A stretch of 6,099 nucleotides of DNA from NCBI GenBank assembly GCA_026193735.1, contig JAPHUJ010000037.1, positions 1 through 6,099 on the forward strand. The letters run 5' to 3'. Below the pieces are notes generated by a model. It worked only from the letters and a program-made list of their open reading frames with translations. It made no database searches and was not told the origin of the DNA. Origin of the DNA: Sulfurovum sp. (GTDB taxonomy: Bacteria; Campylobacterota; Campylobacteria; Campylobacterales; Sulfurovaceae). The position numbers and the translations under genes were made by a program. The first letter of the stretch is position 1. Every line of letters starts with the position of its first letter. Shown one piece after another: positions 1 through 6,099 of the stretch.

Positions 1-549
1 AAAGATGCGAAACTTGACAATGCTATTGCTATCGCACTAAACGCAAAAGTACAGCGTCCTGGTGTTTGTAATGCCATGGAGACATTGCTTGTCGATAGTG
101 CTATTGCAGAGAATGCACTTCCAAAACTTAAAAGTGCATTTGATGAGGCACATACTGAACTAAAAGGCTGTCTCAATACACAAAAAATCATTGATGTTGA
201 GAATGCTACAGATGAGGATTTTGATACGGAGTATTTGGCAAATATCTTAAATATAAAAGTCGTTGATGGAGTGGAAGGAGCTATTGAACATATCGTTAGA
301 TTTACTTCTGGCCACTCTGAATCCATTATAACTGAAAATATTACCACGGCCGAGAACTTTTTGAATGCTATTGATGCTGCAGCAGTGTATGTGAATGCAA
401 GTACAAGATTTACCGATGGTGGTTCATTTGGATTTGGCGCAGAAGTGGGGATCAGTACAAATAAACTTCATGCACGAGGTCCTATGGGAATTGAAGGGCT
501 TACGACGTACAAGTTTAAAATATATGGCAGCGGTCAAGTTAGAGCTTAG
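1..549 (+). CDS. proA: Gamma-glutamyl phosphate reductase (ProA), 3' part; 5' end lies outside the window
   Basis: ProA catalyses the NADPH-dependent reduction of L-glutamyl 5-phosphate to glutamate 5-semialdehyde, the second step of proline synthesis, in the cytoplasm. The reading frame is open from base 1, giving 182 codons and a TAG stop, against about 415-420 residues for the whole family, so less than half is present. The segment NAKVQRPGVCNAMETLLV (window codons 14-31) contains the family's catalytic cysteine (codon 23, bases 67-69). The ATG at base 76 lies after this cysteine and is an internal methionine, not the start. Further ProA hallmarks are AAVYVNASTRFTDGG, FGFGAEVGIST and KLHARGPMGIEGLTTYKF near the C-terminus. 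The protein ends at the usual family position, shortly after GSGQVR, so it is not truncated at its 3' end. The next gene begins on the base after the stop codon. Confidence 0.97.
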   Translation, partial: KDAKLDNAIAIALNAKVQRPGVCNAMETLLVDSAIAENALPKLKSAFDEAHTELKGCLNTQKIIDVENATDEDFDTEYLANILNIKVVDGVEGAIEHIVRFTSGHSESIITENITTAENFLNAIDAAAVYVNASTRFTDGGSFGFGAEVGISTNKLHARGPMGIEGLTTYKFKIYGSGQVRA

Positions 550-1398
550 ATGACTGGAATACATTTTATAGCCAGACTATTATTGATAAGTCTTATTTTC
601 TGTAATGTCTCTTATGCATTGGAAGATACAAAACATTCTACCAATACACTTTTAGAAAAGCCACTCTTAGAACGCTATGTCTTCGATGAACTAAAAGAGC
701 TTAGAACTAACCAGCAAAGGCTAAGAGAAGATGTGACAAAACAGATTACCAAAAGTGAACTTTCAACAAGTGATAGAGCCATCACTTACGCAACGGATAC
801 TATCAACAATATATTTTATATTATTGCAGCTGCGAGTTCTATACTTCTTATTGTTGGACTTAAATCTCTTAAAGAGCTAAAAGAGAAGAGTGAACAATTG
901 GTAGAAACCAAAATATTAAAACTTTCTAAAGATTTTGAAGAAAGGTTAGTTAATATTGAGTCAAAAGCAAAACAACGGTTTGCACTTATTTTACAAACAC
1001 AAGAGCACCTTGAACAGACAGAAAAAGTGAATGCGCTTTGGAGAAGAGTAGAAGTTGAAGAGAGTACGCAAGAAAAATTAAATCTTTATGATGAAATTTT
1101 GAAAGTATCACCAGGATGTGTAGAGGCTATGACCCATAAAGCACATACCTTATTGGATCTAAAGGAAACAAGATGGGCATTATCTCTATGTGATCAAGCC
1201 ATAGTACTTGATGATAAGTATGCCTTGTCCTATTGGCAGAGAGCACGTGCCAATGCCGAATTGGGAGATATAGATGAAGCAATTTCAGATATTAAACTTG
1301 CTATTGAAATTGCACCAAGCTTACAAGAAGAATTAAAAAATGAAAATTCATTTGATATATTGGGTGAAAATAAAACTTTTATCAAACTGATAGCATAA
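550..1398 (+). CDS. Membrane-anchored coiled-coil / TPR-repeat protein of unknown function
   Basis: I do not recognise a named family for this 282-residue protein. Residues 1-23 look like a signal peptide: hydrophobic core LLLISLIF and a possible signal peptidase I site after SYA (A23). C18 is preceded by F17, a poor lipobox, so a lipoprotein is unlikely. Residues 24-84 are charged and helical. Residues 85-104 (INNIFYIIAAASSILLIVGL) form a transmembrane helix, followed by a Lys/Glu-rich probable coiled coil (about 105-163). The C-terminal part has TPR-like helix pairs at about 160-191, 192-225 and 226-257; the last is the clearest (WQRARANAELGDIDEAISDI). The ending NSFDILGENKTFIKLI resembles the motif that often closes TPR arrays. 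If the signal peptide is cleaved, residues 24-84 face the periplasm and the TPR part the cytoplasm. This suggests a protein-protein scaffold, but no partner can be named. The ATG directly follows the proA stop, in the same frame, with only a weak AGAG upstream; translational coupling to proA is likely. The hydrophobic N-terminus supports this start. Confidence 0.85.
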   Translation: MTGIHFIARLLLISLIFCNVSYALEDTKHSTNTLLEKPLLERYVFDELKELRTNQQRLREDVTKQITKSELSTSDRAITYATDTINNIFYIIAAASSILLIVGLKSLKELKEKSEQLVETKILKLSKDFEERLVNIESKAKQRFALILQTQEHLEQTEKVNALWRRVEVEESTQEKLNLYDEILKVSPGCVEAMTHKAHTLLDLKETRWALSLCDQAIVLDDKYALSYWQRARANAELGDIDEAISDIKLAIEIAPSLQEELKNENSFDILGENKTFIKLIA

Positions 1399-1427
1399 CA
1401 ATCTGAAAGACGTTAAGATAGTACCAC

Positions 1428-1442
1428 ATCTAGAAAATAGAT
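1428..1442. repeat. Short perfect inverted repeat just upstream of the putA ribosome binding site
   Basis: ATCTA and TAGAT form a perfect 5-base inverted repeat around a GAAAA centre, ending two bases before the Shine-Dalgarno sequence. As RNA the stem would be weak (four A-U pairs and one G-C pair). As DNA it could be half-sites of a small operator. An AT-rich spacer of this length can contain such a repeat by chance, so function is uncertain. Confidence 0.3.
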
Positions 1443-1444
1443 AT

Positions 1445-1451
1445 AAAGGAG
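1445..1451 (+). promoter_or_regulatory. putA ribosome binding site (AAAGGAG)
   Basis: AAAGGAG closely matches the Shine-Dalgarno consensus and stands nine bases before the ATG at 1461. It fixes that ATG as the putA start and is clearly stronger than the signals in front of the TPR gene. This fits high or independent translation of putA. Confidence 0.85.
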
Positions 1452-1460
1452 TAAGATCAT

Positions 1461-4400
1461 ATGAATATATCAAAAGAAGCATTTGATGAAGTAAAAAGTG
1501 TTGCTCACAGATGGCAGAGTCTAATCCAAAATAGCCGGGAAAGTGAAGAGAAGCGTTTTCATGACATGATGAATAAAATGCTTGATGATCCTATGAATAA
1601 GATCTTTCTAATAGAACTGCTGGATCAGAGTTTCCGTTCGAAAGATACTGCTCGTGTAGCTGACCAATTGGCGTATATATTTGCCAAACATGAGAATACT
1701 GAGTTTTTTTCTTCTTTTGAACAAATACTCATTTGGCTGTTTAGACATGTGGGTATTTACGTAAGTTCAATTTCCATCCCTTTGTTTATTCAATATTTGA
1801 GAAATGATGTCTCCAGTATTATTATCAAAGGAGAGAATACTCCTCTCATAAAACATATTAAACACAGAAGAAAAGAAGGCACAAGAGTAAATCTCAATAT
1901 CATTGGTGAGATCATCCTGGGAGAAAAAGAGGGACAAAAACGTATAAATAAGTATATTTTAGCTTTGAAGAACCCTGATATTGACTACCTTTCTATCAAA
2001 ATATCGACTATATTTTCGCAAATCATACCCCATACACATCAATGGAGTGTAGAGGAGATAAGCCAGAGACTTGTACCCATATATCGTGCAGCCATGCAAA
2101 ATACTTTTGTAGATCATCAGAATAAACAACAGCATAAATTCGTCAACTTGGATATGGAAGAATATCGTGATCTGGGACTTACCATCGATGTTTTCAAGAA
2201 AACACTTGAACTTGAAGAGTTTCATAATTATCATGCAGGTATTGTGGTGCAGGCATACCTTCCAGATACATTTGAACATGTACAAAATTTGGCTATGTGG
2301 GCAAAAGAACGTACTGAAAACGGTGGTGCACCTATAAAAATACGTTTGGTTAAGGGTGCAAACCAAGAGATGGAACTTACTGAAGCAAGTTTAAGGGGCT
2401 GGGAGAATGTCACATTTTCAAGTAAGGTTGAAACTGATGCAAACTATAAAGTGATTATGGACTATCTTCTCTCTCCAGAGATAGCACCGTCAGTACATGT
2501 GGGTATAGCATCACATAATCTTTTTGATCAGGCACTTGGAGTACTTCTAGCCAAAGAGCGTGGCGTAGAAGTATTTCATACGGCTGAAATGCTAGAGGGC
2601 ATGAGTGAATCAGCATACAGAATACTGAAAGATGACAATGTGAATGTTATACTTTATGCACCTACTGCGACACATGAAACTTTTACCAATGCCATTGCTT
2701 ATCTGGTAAGAAGGTTTGATGAAAATACAGCAGAACAAAACTTTCTAAGACATAGTTTTGGACTTAAAGTAGACAGCGAAGCATGGAAAAAACTTCTAAA
2801 AAGCTATGACGATTGTGTGGAAATGATCCCGAAACTCACACTTAAACCAAACCGGATACAAGACAGAAATCATGCCATCACAAAATCTGAAATTGATCTT
2901 CAAACCTATCAGTTTAAAAGCGAACCGGATACTGATTTTGCATTACCTCAGAATCAAACATGGGCTGCTTCTATTCGTGACAAATGGAAAAATATAGGTG
3001 AAAATGGTGGTTTTAATGCTGCTCCTGTCATCGGAGGAAAGGAGATACGTACAGGTAAAAAAATAGAGATCATAGACAAATCCCAATACTATGAAAAGAT
3101 CAAAGTAGGCTACTACTACAAAGCAACCTCTGATGACTTGGAACTGGCACGTCAGACAGCAAAAAAAGATCCGGATGGATGGAAATATCTGGGGGTTAAA
3201 AGCCGTCAAAAGATTTTAATGGATGTCGCAGATGAATTTAGAAAAGCAAGAGCAGACCTTATCGGCATTGCGGCCGCTGAAGTGGGAAAAGTATTTACAG
3301 AGACAGACGTAGAAGTATCTGAAGCTATTGATTTTCTCAATTTTTACCCCTATAGTGTTGATAGAATATCCAATTTAAGCGGTGTAAATATTGAAGCTAA
3401 AGGGGTTGGACTGGTTATCAGCCCCTGGAATTTCCCTATTGCTATCCCGACAGGTGGTGTTGCTGCTGCATTAGCAGCAGGTAATACCGTTATTCTCAAA
3501 CCATCTTCAGATGCTATATTATGCGGATACAGAATTTGTCAATGTTTCTGGGATGCCGGCATAAGCAGGAATACACTTCAATTTGTGCCAACAGGCGGTT
3601 CTCTGGTAGGCAAACATCTTGTCTCAAATCCGGACATCAACTTTGTCATTTTTACCGGGGGAGAACAAACAGCATACAATATGATAAAAGCAAGACCAAA
3701 CATTGCGCTAAGTGCAGAAACAGGGGGTAAAGATGCAACGATCGTAACTGCGATGGCAGACCATGATCAGGCAATAAAGAATGTGATCACTTCAGCATTT
3801 AGCAACTCTGGTCAAAAATGTTCAGCCACATCACTTTTGGTACTTGAAAAAGAGGTCTATGAAGATGAAAACTTTAAACAAGCACTGATAGATGCAGCCC
3901 AATCACTTGAAGTTGGTTCTGTGTGGGATTTTAAAAATCGTATCGGGACACTAGCGAACTTACCTACTGACGACTTAAAAATATCACTTAGCTATCTTGA
4001 TAAAAATGAGACTTGGGCCATTACACCCTCGTATGCAGAGAATGAAAATCCCTATATGCTCAGACCCTCTATCAGATGGGGGACACAAAAGGGTGACTTC
4101 TGTCATATGAAAGAACTTTTTGGACCAGTACTGAGTGTTATGTGTGCCAATGACCTTGATGATGCCATAGAGATCGTCAATGCAACAGGTTATGGACTCA
4201 CCTCTGGACTGGAGAGTCTTGATAAGCGTGAACAAGAAATATGGAAAGAGAAATTACTGGCAGGAAACCTCTATATCAACCGTCCTACAACAGGAGCGAT
4301 TGTGATCAGACAGCCTTTTGGAGGTATGCGTAAGTCGGCTATAGGTTCTGGTAAAAAAGCAGGTGGATTTAACTATGTTTCACAATTTATGCATATCACT

Positions 4401-5048
4401 TATGATGATACAAATATTTATGAGACCTGTTCTGTGGAGTACCTCAATAAACTTGAAACACTTCTGTCCAATGAATATGAACATTATGATGCCATTGAAC
4501 TCTCACTTAAAAAAGCCTGTCACTTCTCACTCTGGTTAGATATGGAGTTTAAACATGAACATGATTATGCAGGTATACGTGGAGAAAGCAATATTATTCG
4601 ATATTTACCGGTAAAGAGTGTACTTTTACGTGTAGAAGAGAATGATGATCTGTCTCAAATCCTTCCTTCGATTATGGCCATCAAAATGGCTGGAGCAAAA
4701 CTGCACATATCATTACCTAAAACATTTGGGAGTGCTGAACTACTTTGGCTTGAGGTGAAGGCAGACATATTGATGGATCAAGAAAACGATGGTGACGTCA
4801 TGGTAAGAGAAGATGAAGCCGCATTGATCAGATCAATGTCACATGTTGAGCGTATTCGTTTCTTGCAGCCGGAAAATGTATCTGAAAATATCTATGAAGC
4901 TGTTGCAGATCAAGCACTCTATATCGCTTCGGATCCATTTATATCACATGGTCGCATTGAACTGATGCACTATTTTATAGAGCAAAGTATTTCAGACAGT
5001 TTTCATCGTTATGGAAATCTGGGACAAAAAGGAATACTATCAAAATAA
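1461..5048 (+). CDS. putA: Bifunctional proline dehydrogenase / L-glutamate gamma-semialdehyde dehydrogenase (PutA)
   Basis: PutA oxidises proline to P5C with FAD (electrons go to membrane quinone), then GSA to glutamate with NAD+, channelling the intermediate between sites. The 1195-residue product has an N-terminal helical arm (about 1-130), a PRODH barrel (about 135-440), a linker, an aldehyde dehydrogenase domain (about 520-990) and a C-terminal extension (about 1000-1195). PRODH marks: SIKIS with K180, D231, RLVKGAN (295-301), Y399 in YAPTATHE, and the proline-binding pair R417-R418 in YLVRRFDEN. ALDH marks: PWNFP with N657, K680 in LKPS, E753 in AETGGK, catalytic C787 in GQKCSA, E885/F887 in ELFGPV, and TTGAIVIRQPFGG (943-955). 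The E753-C787 spacing of 34 equals that of E. coli PutA (E883-C917). All key residues are present, so both activities are expected. There is no N-terminal ribbon-helix-helix domain, unlike E. coli PutA, so it should not act as its own repressor. The C-terminus (GRIELMHYF, SFHRYGNLG) resembles the extension of longer PutAs. The PRODH and ALDH motifs recall Geobacter/actinobacterial-type PutAs more than the enterobacterial one. Confidence 0.98.
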   Translation: MNISKEAFDEVKSVAHRWQSLIQNSRESEEKRFHDMMNKMLDDPMNKIFLIELLDQSFRSKDTARVADQLAYIFAKHENTEFFSSFEQILIWLFRHVGIYVSSISIPLFIQYLRNDVSSIIIKGENTPLIKHIKHRRKEGTRVNLNIIGEIILGEKEGQKRINKYILALKNPDIDYLSIKISTIFSQIIPHTHQWSVEEISQRLVPIYRAAMQNTFVDHQNKQQHKFVNLDMEEYRDLGLTIDVFKKTLELEEFHNYHAGIVVQAYLPDTFEHVQNLAMWAKERTENGGAPIKIRLVKGANQEMELTEASLRGWENVTFSSKVETDANYKVIMDYLLSPEIAPSVHVGIASHNLFDQALGVLLAKERGVEVFHTAEMLEGMSESAYRILKDDNVNVILYAPTATHETFTNAIAYLVRRFDENTAEQNFLRHSFGLKVDSEAWKKLLKSYDDCVEMIPKLTLKPNRIQDRNHAITKSEIDLQTYQFKSEPDTDFALPQNQTWAASIRDKWKNIGENGGFNAAPVIGGKEIRTGKKIEIIDKSQYYEKIKVGYYYKATSDDLELARQTAKKDPDGWKYLGVKSRQKILMDVADEFRKARADLIGIAAAEVGKVFTETDVEVSEAIDFLNFYPYSVDRISNLSGVNIEAKGVGLVISPWNFPIAIPTGGVAAALAAGNTVILKPSSDAILCGYRICQCFWDAGISRNTLQFVPTGGSLVGKHLVSNPDINFVIFTGGEQTAYNMIKARPNIALSAETGGKDATIVTAMADHDQAIKNVITSAFSNSGQKCSATSLLVLEKEVYEDENFKQALIDAAQSLEVGSVWDFKNRIGTLANLPTDDLKISLSYLDKNETWAITPSYAENENPYMLRPSIRWGTQKGDFCHMKELFGPVLSVMCANDLDDAIEIVNATGYGLTSGLESLDKREQEIWKEKLLAGNLYINRPTTGAIVIRQPFGGMRKSAIGSGKKAGGFNYVSQFMHITYDDTNIYETCSVEYLNKLETLLSNEYEHYDAIELSLKKACHFSLWLDMEFKHEHDYAGIRGESNIIRYLPVKSVLLRVEENDDLSQILPSIMAIKMAGAKLHISLPKTFGSAELLWLEVKADILMDQENDGDVMVREDEAALIRSMSHVERIRFLQPENVSENIYEAVADQALYIASDPFISHGRIELMHYFIEQSISDSFHRYGNLGQKGILSK

Positions 5049-5053
5049 GGGGA
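5047..5053 (+). promoter_or_regulatory. putP ribosome binding site overlapping the putA stop codon
   Basis: AAGGGGA begins inside the putA TAA stop (5046-5048) and ends five bases before the putP ATG at 5059. This placement indicates that putP is translated from the putA message, probably with coupling: ribosomes finishing putA sit on or near the putP initiation site. It also supports ATG 5059 as the putP start. Confidence 0.8.
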
Positions 5054-5058
5054 ACAAC

Positions 5059-6099
5059 ATGGAAACACCAGTACTAATATCATTTATAGCATATATGGCC
5101 GTTATGGTCGGAATCGGATTTTACTTTTACTTTCAGACCAATGATCTAAGCGACTACGTCCTTGGTGGTCGTGGTTTGGGACCGAGTGTGACTGCACTAA
5201 GTGCCGGTGCATCCGATATGAGCGGTTGGCTCTTGCTTGGACTTCCAGGTATGATGTACACTGACGGTTTGGTTGGTGCCTGGATAGCATTAGGTCTTTT
5301 ACTCGGTGCCTATATGAATTGGCATTATGTGGCTAAACCGCTTCGTGTGTATACTCATCATCTGAATGATGCTATTACCATACCTGACTATTTTTCAGAA
5401 CGCTTTAAAGATGACAGTAATATGCTCCGTATTATTACGGCTGTCGTCATTTTACTTTTTTATACGCTCTATACATCATCAGGACTGGTTGGCGGTGCTA
5501 AACTTTTTGAAGCCACCTTTAACCTTGATTACTCAACGGCATTGTGGGTGGGCAGTATTATTATCGTCTCTTACACCTTTTTAGGTGGATACAATGCAGT
5601 AAGTTGGACTGATTTTGTTCAGGGGATCTTAATGATGCTGGCTTTGGTCGTAACTCCTATTGTCGTTCTTTTTGAACTGGGTGGTGTAGAACAAGCCCTA
5701 AGCATTATTGGAAAAGCAGATCCTACTCATTTGGATATTATCAGTGGTAGTTCTATTATCACTATCATTTCTCTTTTGGCTTGGGGGCTTGGCTATTTTG
5801 GTCAGCCTCATATTTTGGTACGATTTATGTCGATTCGTCATCAAGATGAGATGGTTCGTGCCAAGATCATCGGCATGAGCTGGATGTTCCTATCGATCGT
5901 AGGTTCACTCAGCGTTGGTTTTTTTGGTTTTGCGTATGTCATAGGGCATGGTATCGACCTTCAAGACAGCGAAAAGATCTTTATCTCACTTTCACAACTG
6001 CTATTTAATCCCTGGATCGCTGGATTTTTATTGGCAGCGATCCTTGCAGCCATTATGAGTACTATCGATTCACAACTGCTTGTCTCTTCTTCAGTGCTA
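5059..6099 (+). CDS. putP: Sodium/proline symporter (PutP), 5' part; 3' end lies outside the window
   Basis: PutP is an inner-membrane carrier of the solute:sodium symporter family (LeuT fold) that takes up proline with Na+, supplying PutA. The frame stays open from ATG 5059 to the window end: 347 codons of an expected total near 490-500. Conserved landmarks are R38 in LGGRGLG; D53, S55 and G56 in SAGASDMSGWLLLGLPG, matching E. coli D55/S57/G58 of the Na+ site and first core helix; ILLFYTLYTSSGLVGG (about 131-146); FLGGYNAVSWTDFVQG (174-189); WGLGYFGQPHILVRFMS (262-278); and AAIMSTIDSQLLVSSS (330-345), where S334-T335 match the second Na+-binding pair, E. coli S340-T341. About nine hydrophobic helices are included, and the last core and C-terminal helices are missing only because the window ends. 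The short N-terminus before the first helix (LISFIAYMAVMVGIGFYFYF) is normal for the family. It lies 10 bases after putA, so the two form an operon for proline use. Confidence 0.97.
   Translation, partial: METPVLISFIAYMAVMVGIGFYFYFQTNDLSDYVLGGRGLGPSVTALSAGASDMSGWLLLGLPGMMYTDGLVGAWIALGLLLGAYMNWHYVAKPLRVYTHHLNDAITIPDYFSERFKDDSNMLRIITAVVILLFYTLYTSSGLVGGAKLFEATFNLDYSTALWVGSIIIVSYTFLGGYNAVSWTDFVQGILMMLALVVTPIVVLFELGGVEQALSIIGKADPTHLDIISGSSIITIISLLAWGLGYFGQPHILVRFMSIRHQDEMVRAKIIGMSWMFLSIVGSLSVGFFGFAYVIGHGIDLQDSEKIFISLSQLLFNPWIAGFLLAAILAAIMSTIDSQLLVSSSVL

Larger units (their letters stand above)
1399..1460 (+). promoter_or_regulatory. 62-base spacer upstream of putA (putA leader)
   Basis: This is the longest non-coding stretch in the window, AT-rich, and the only place where a separate putA promoter could lie outside a coding region. 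TAAGAT at 1414-1419 could serve as a -10 element, but no convincing -35 stands 16-18 bases upstream, so this is a guess. TATAAA at 1442-1447 overlaps the ribosome binding site and is unlikely to be a promoter for this gene. I see no GC-rich hairpin followed by a T-run that would terminate transcription from upstream, so read-through from proA and the TPR gene remains possible. The spacer also contains the short inverted repeat listed separately. Confidence 0.3.

Noticed and set aside
76..549. A complete 157-residue gene starting at ATG 76
   Set aside because: The same frame is open back to base 1 and codes for ProA sequence including the catalytic cysteine at bases 67-69; ATG 76 is internal to proA.
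564..606. Lipoprotein signal for the TPR protein (cysteine at residue 18)
   Set aside because: The residues before the cysteine are L-I-F, and Phe at -1 does not fit a lipobox. A signal peptidase I site after A23 fits better.
1414..1419. TAAGAT as a -10 element of a putA promoter
   Set aside because: No acceptable -35 is visible at the right distance, and AT-rich sequence gives such hexamers often. It is mentioned in the leader entry only and not called as a promoter.
1959..2366. 135-residue open frame on the minus strand inside putA
   Set aside because: It lies opposite the well-conserved PRODH domain. The translation is rich in Cys, Phe, Tyr and Ile with no recognisable domain, typical of an antisense shadow.
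2943..3209. Minus-strand open frame inside putA (also 2231-2413 and 3984-4235)
   Set aside because: All are short, lie fully opposite conserved putA coding sequence, and show no recognisable domain.
3521..3730. 69-residue plus-strand open frame inside putA
   Set aside because: It overlaps the nucleotide-binding part of the ALDH domain in another frame and has no domain or supporting context.
5102..5290. 62-residue minus-strand open frame inside putP (and a 72-residue plus-strand frame at 5366-5584)
   Set aside because: Both are out of frame with putP, which shows continuous conserved symporter motifs through both stretches.

Overview
The window is roughly 40% G+C by eye and carries four genes, all on the + strand and tightly packed: the 3' end of proA, a gene for an unnamed membrane-anchored TPR protein, a complete putA, and the 5' two-thirds of putP. 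The codon usage, the type of PutA (no N-terminal DNA-binding domain, a C-terminal extension, about 1195 residues) and the putA-putP order suggest a Campylobacterota (Epsilonproteobacteria) genome, perhaps a Sulfurimonas/Sulfurovum-like organism. This assignment is an inference from gene type and composition; there is no rRNA or other marker gene in the window.

Layout. Positions 1-549 hold the last 182 codons of gamma-glutamyl phosphate reductase (ProA), starting just before its catalytic cysteine. A 282-residue protein starts on the next base (550-1398). It has an apparent signal peptide, one transmembrane segment, a charged coiled coil and C-terminal TPR repeats. After a 62-base spacer with a strong Shine-Dalgarno sequence comes putA (1461-5048), the bifunctional proline dehydrogenase / glutamate-semialdehyde dehydrogenase. 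putP (5059 to the window end) follows after 10 bases and encodes the Na+/proline symporter; it is cut by the window edge.

How the genes fit together. PutP imports proline with sodium. PutA oxidises it to pyrroline-5-carboxylate (P5C), in equilibrium with glutamate semialdehyde (GSA), and then to glutamate, feeding electrons to quinone and NAD+. ProA, on the biosynthetic side, makes the same GSA from gamma-glutamyl phosphate. Synthesis and breakdown genes that share one intermediate are therefore next to each other, separated only by the TPR gene, whose role is unknown.

No RNA genes, CRISPR arrays, insertion sequences, phage genes or convincing rho-independent terminators were seen. No stretch longer than 62 bases lacks a gene. 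I see no clearly undescribed system here; the least understood element is the TPR membrane protein.
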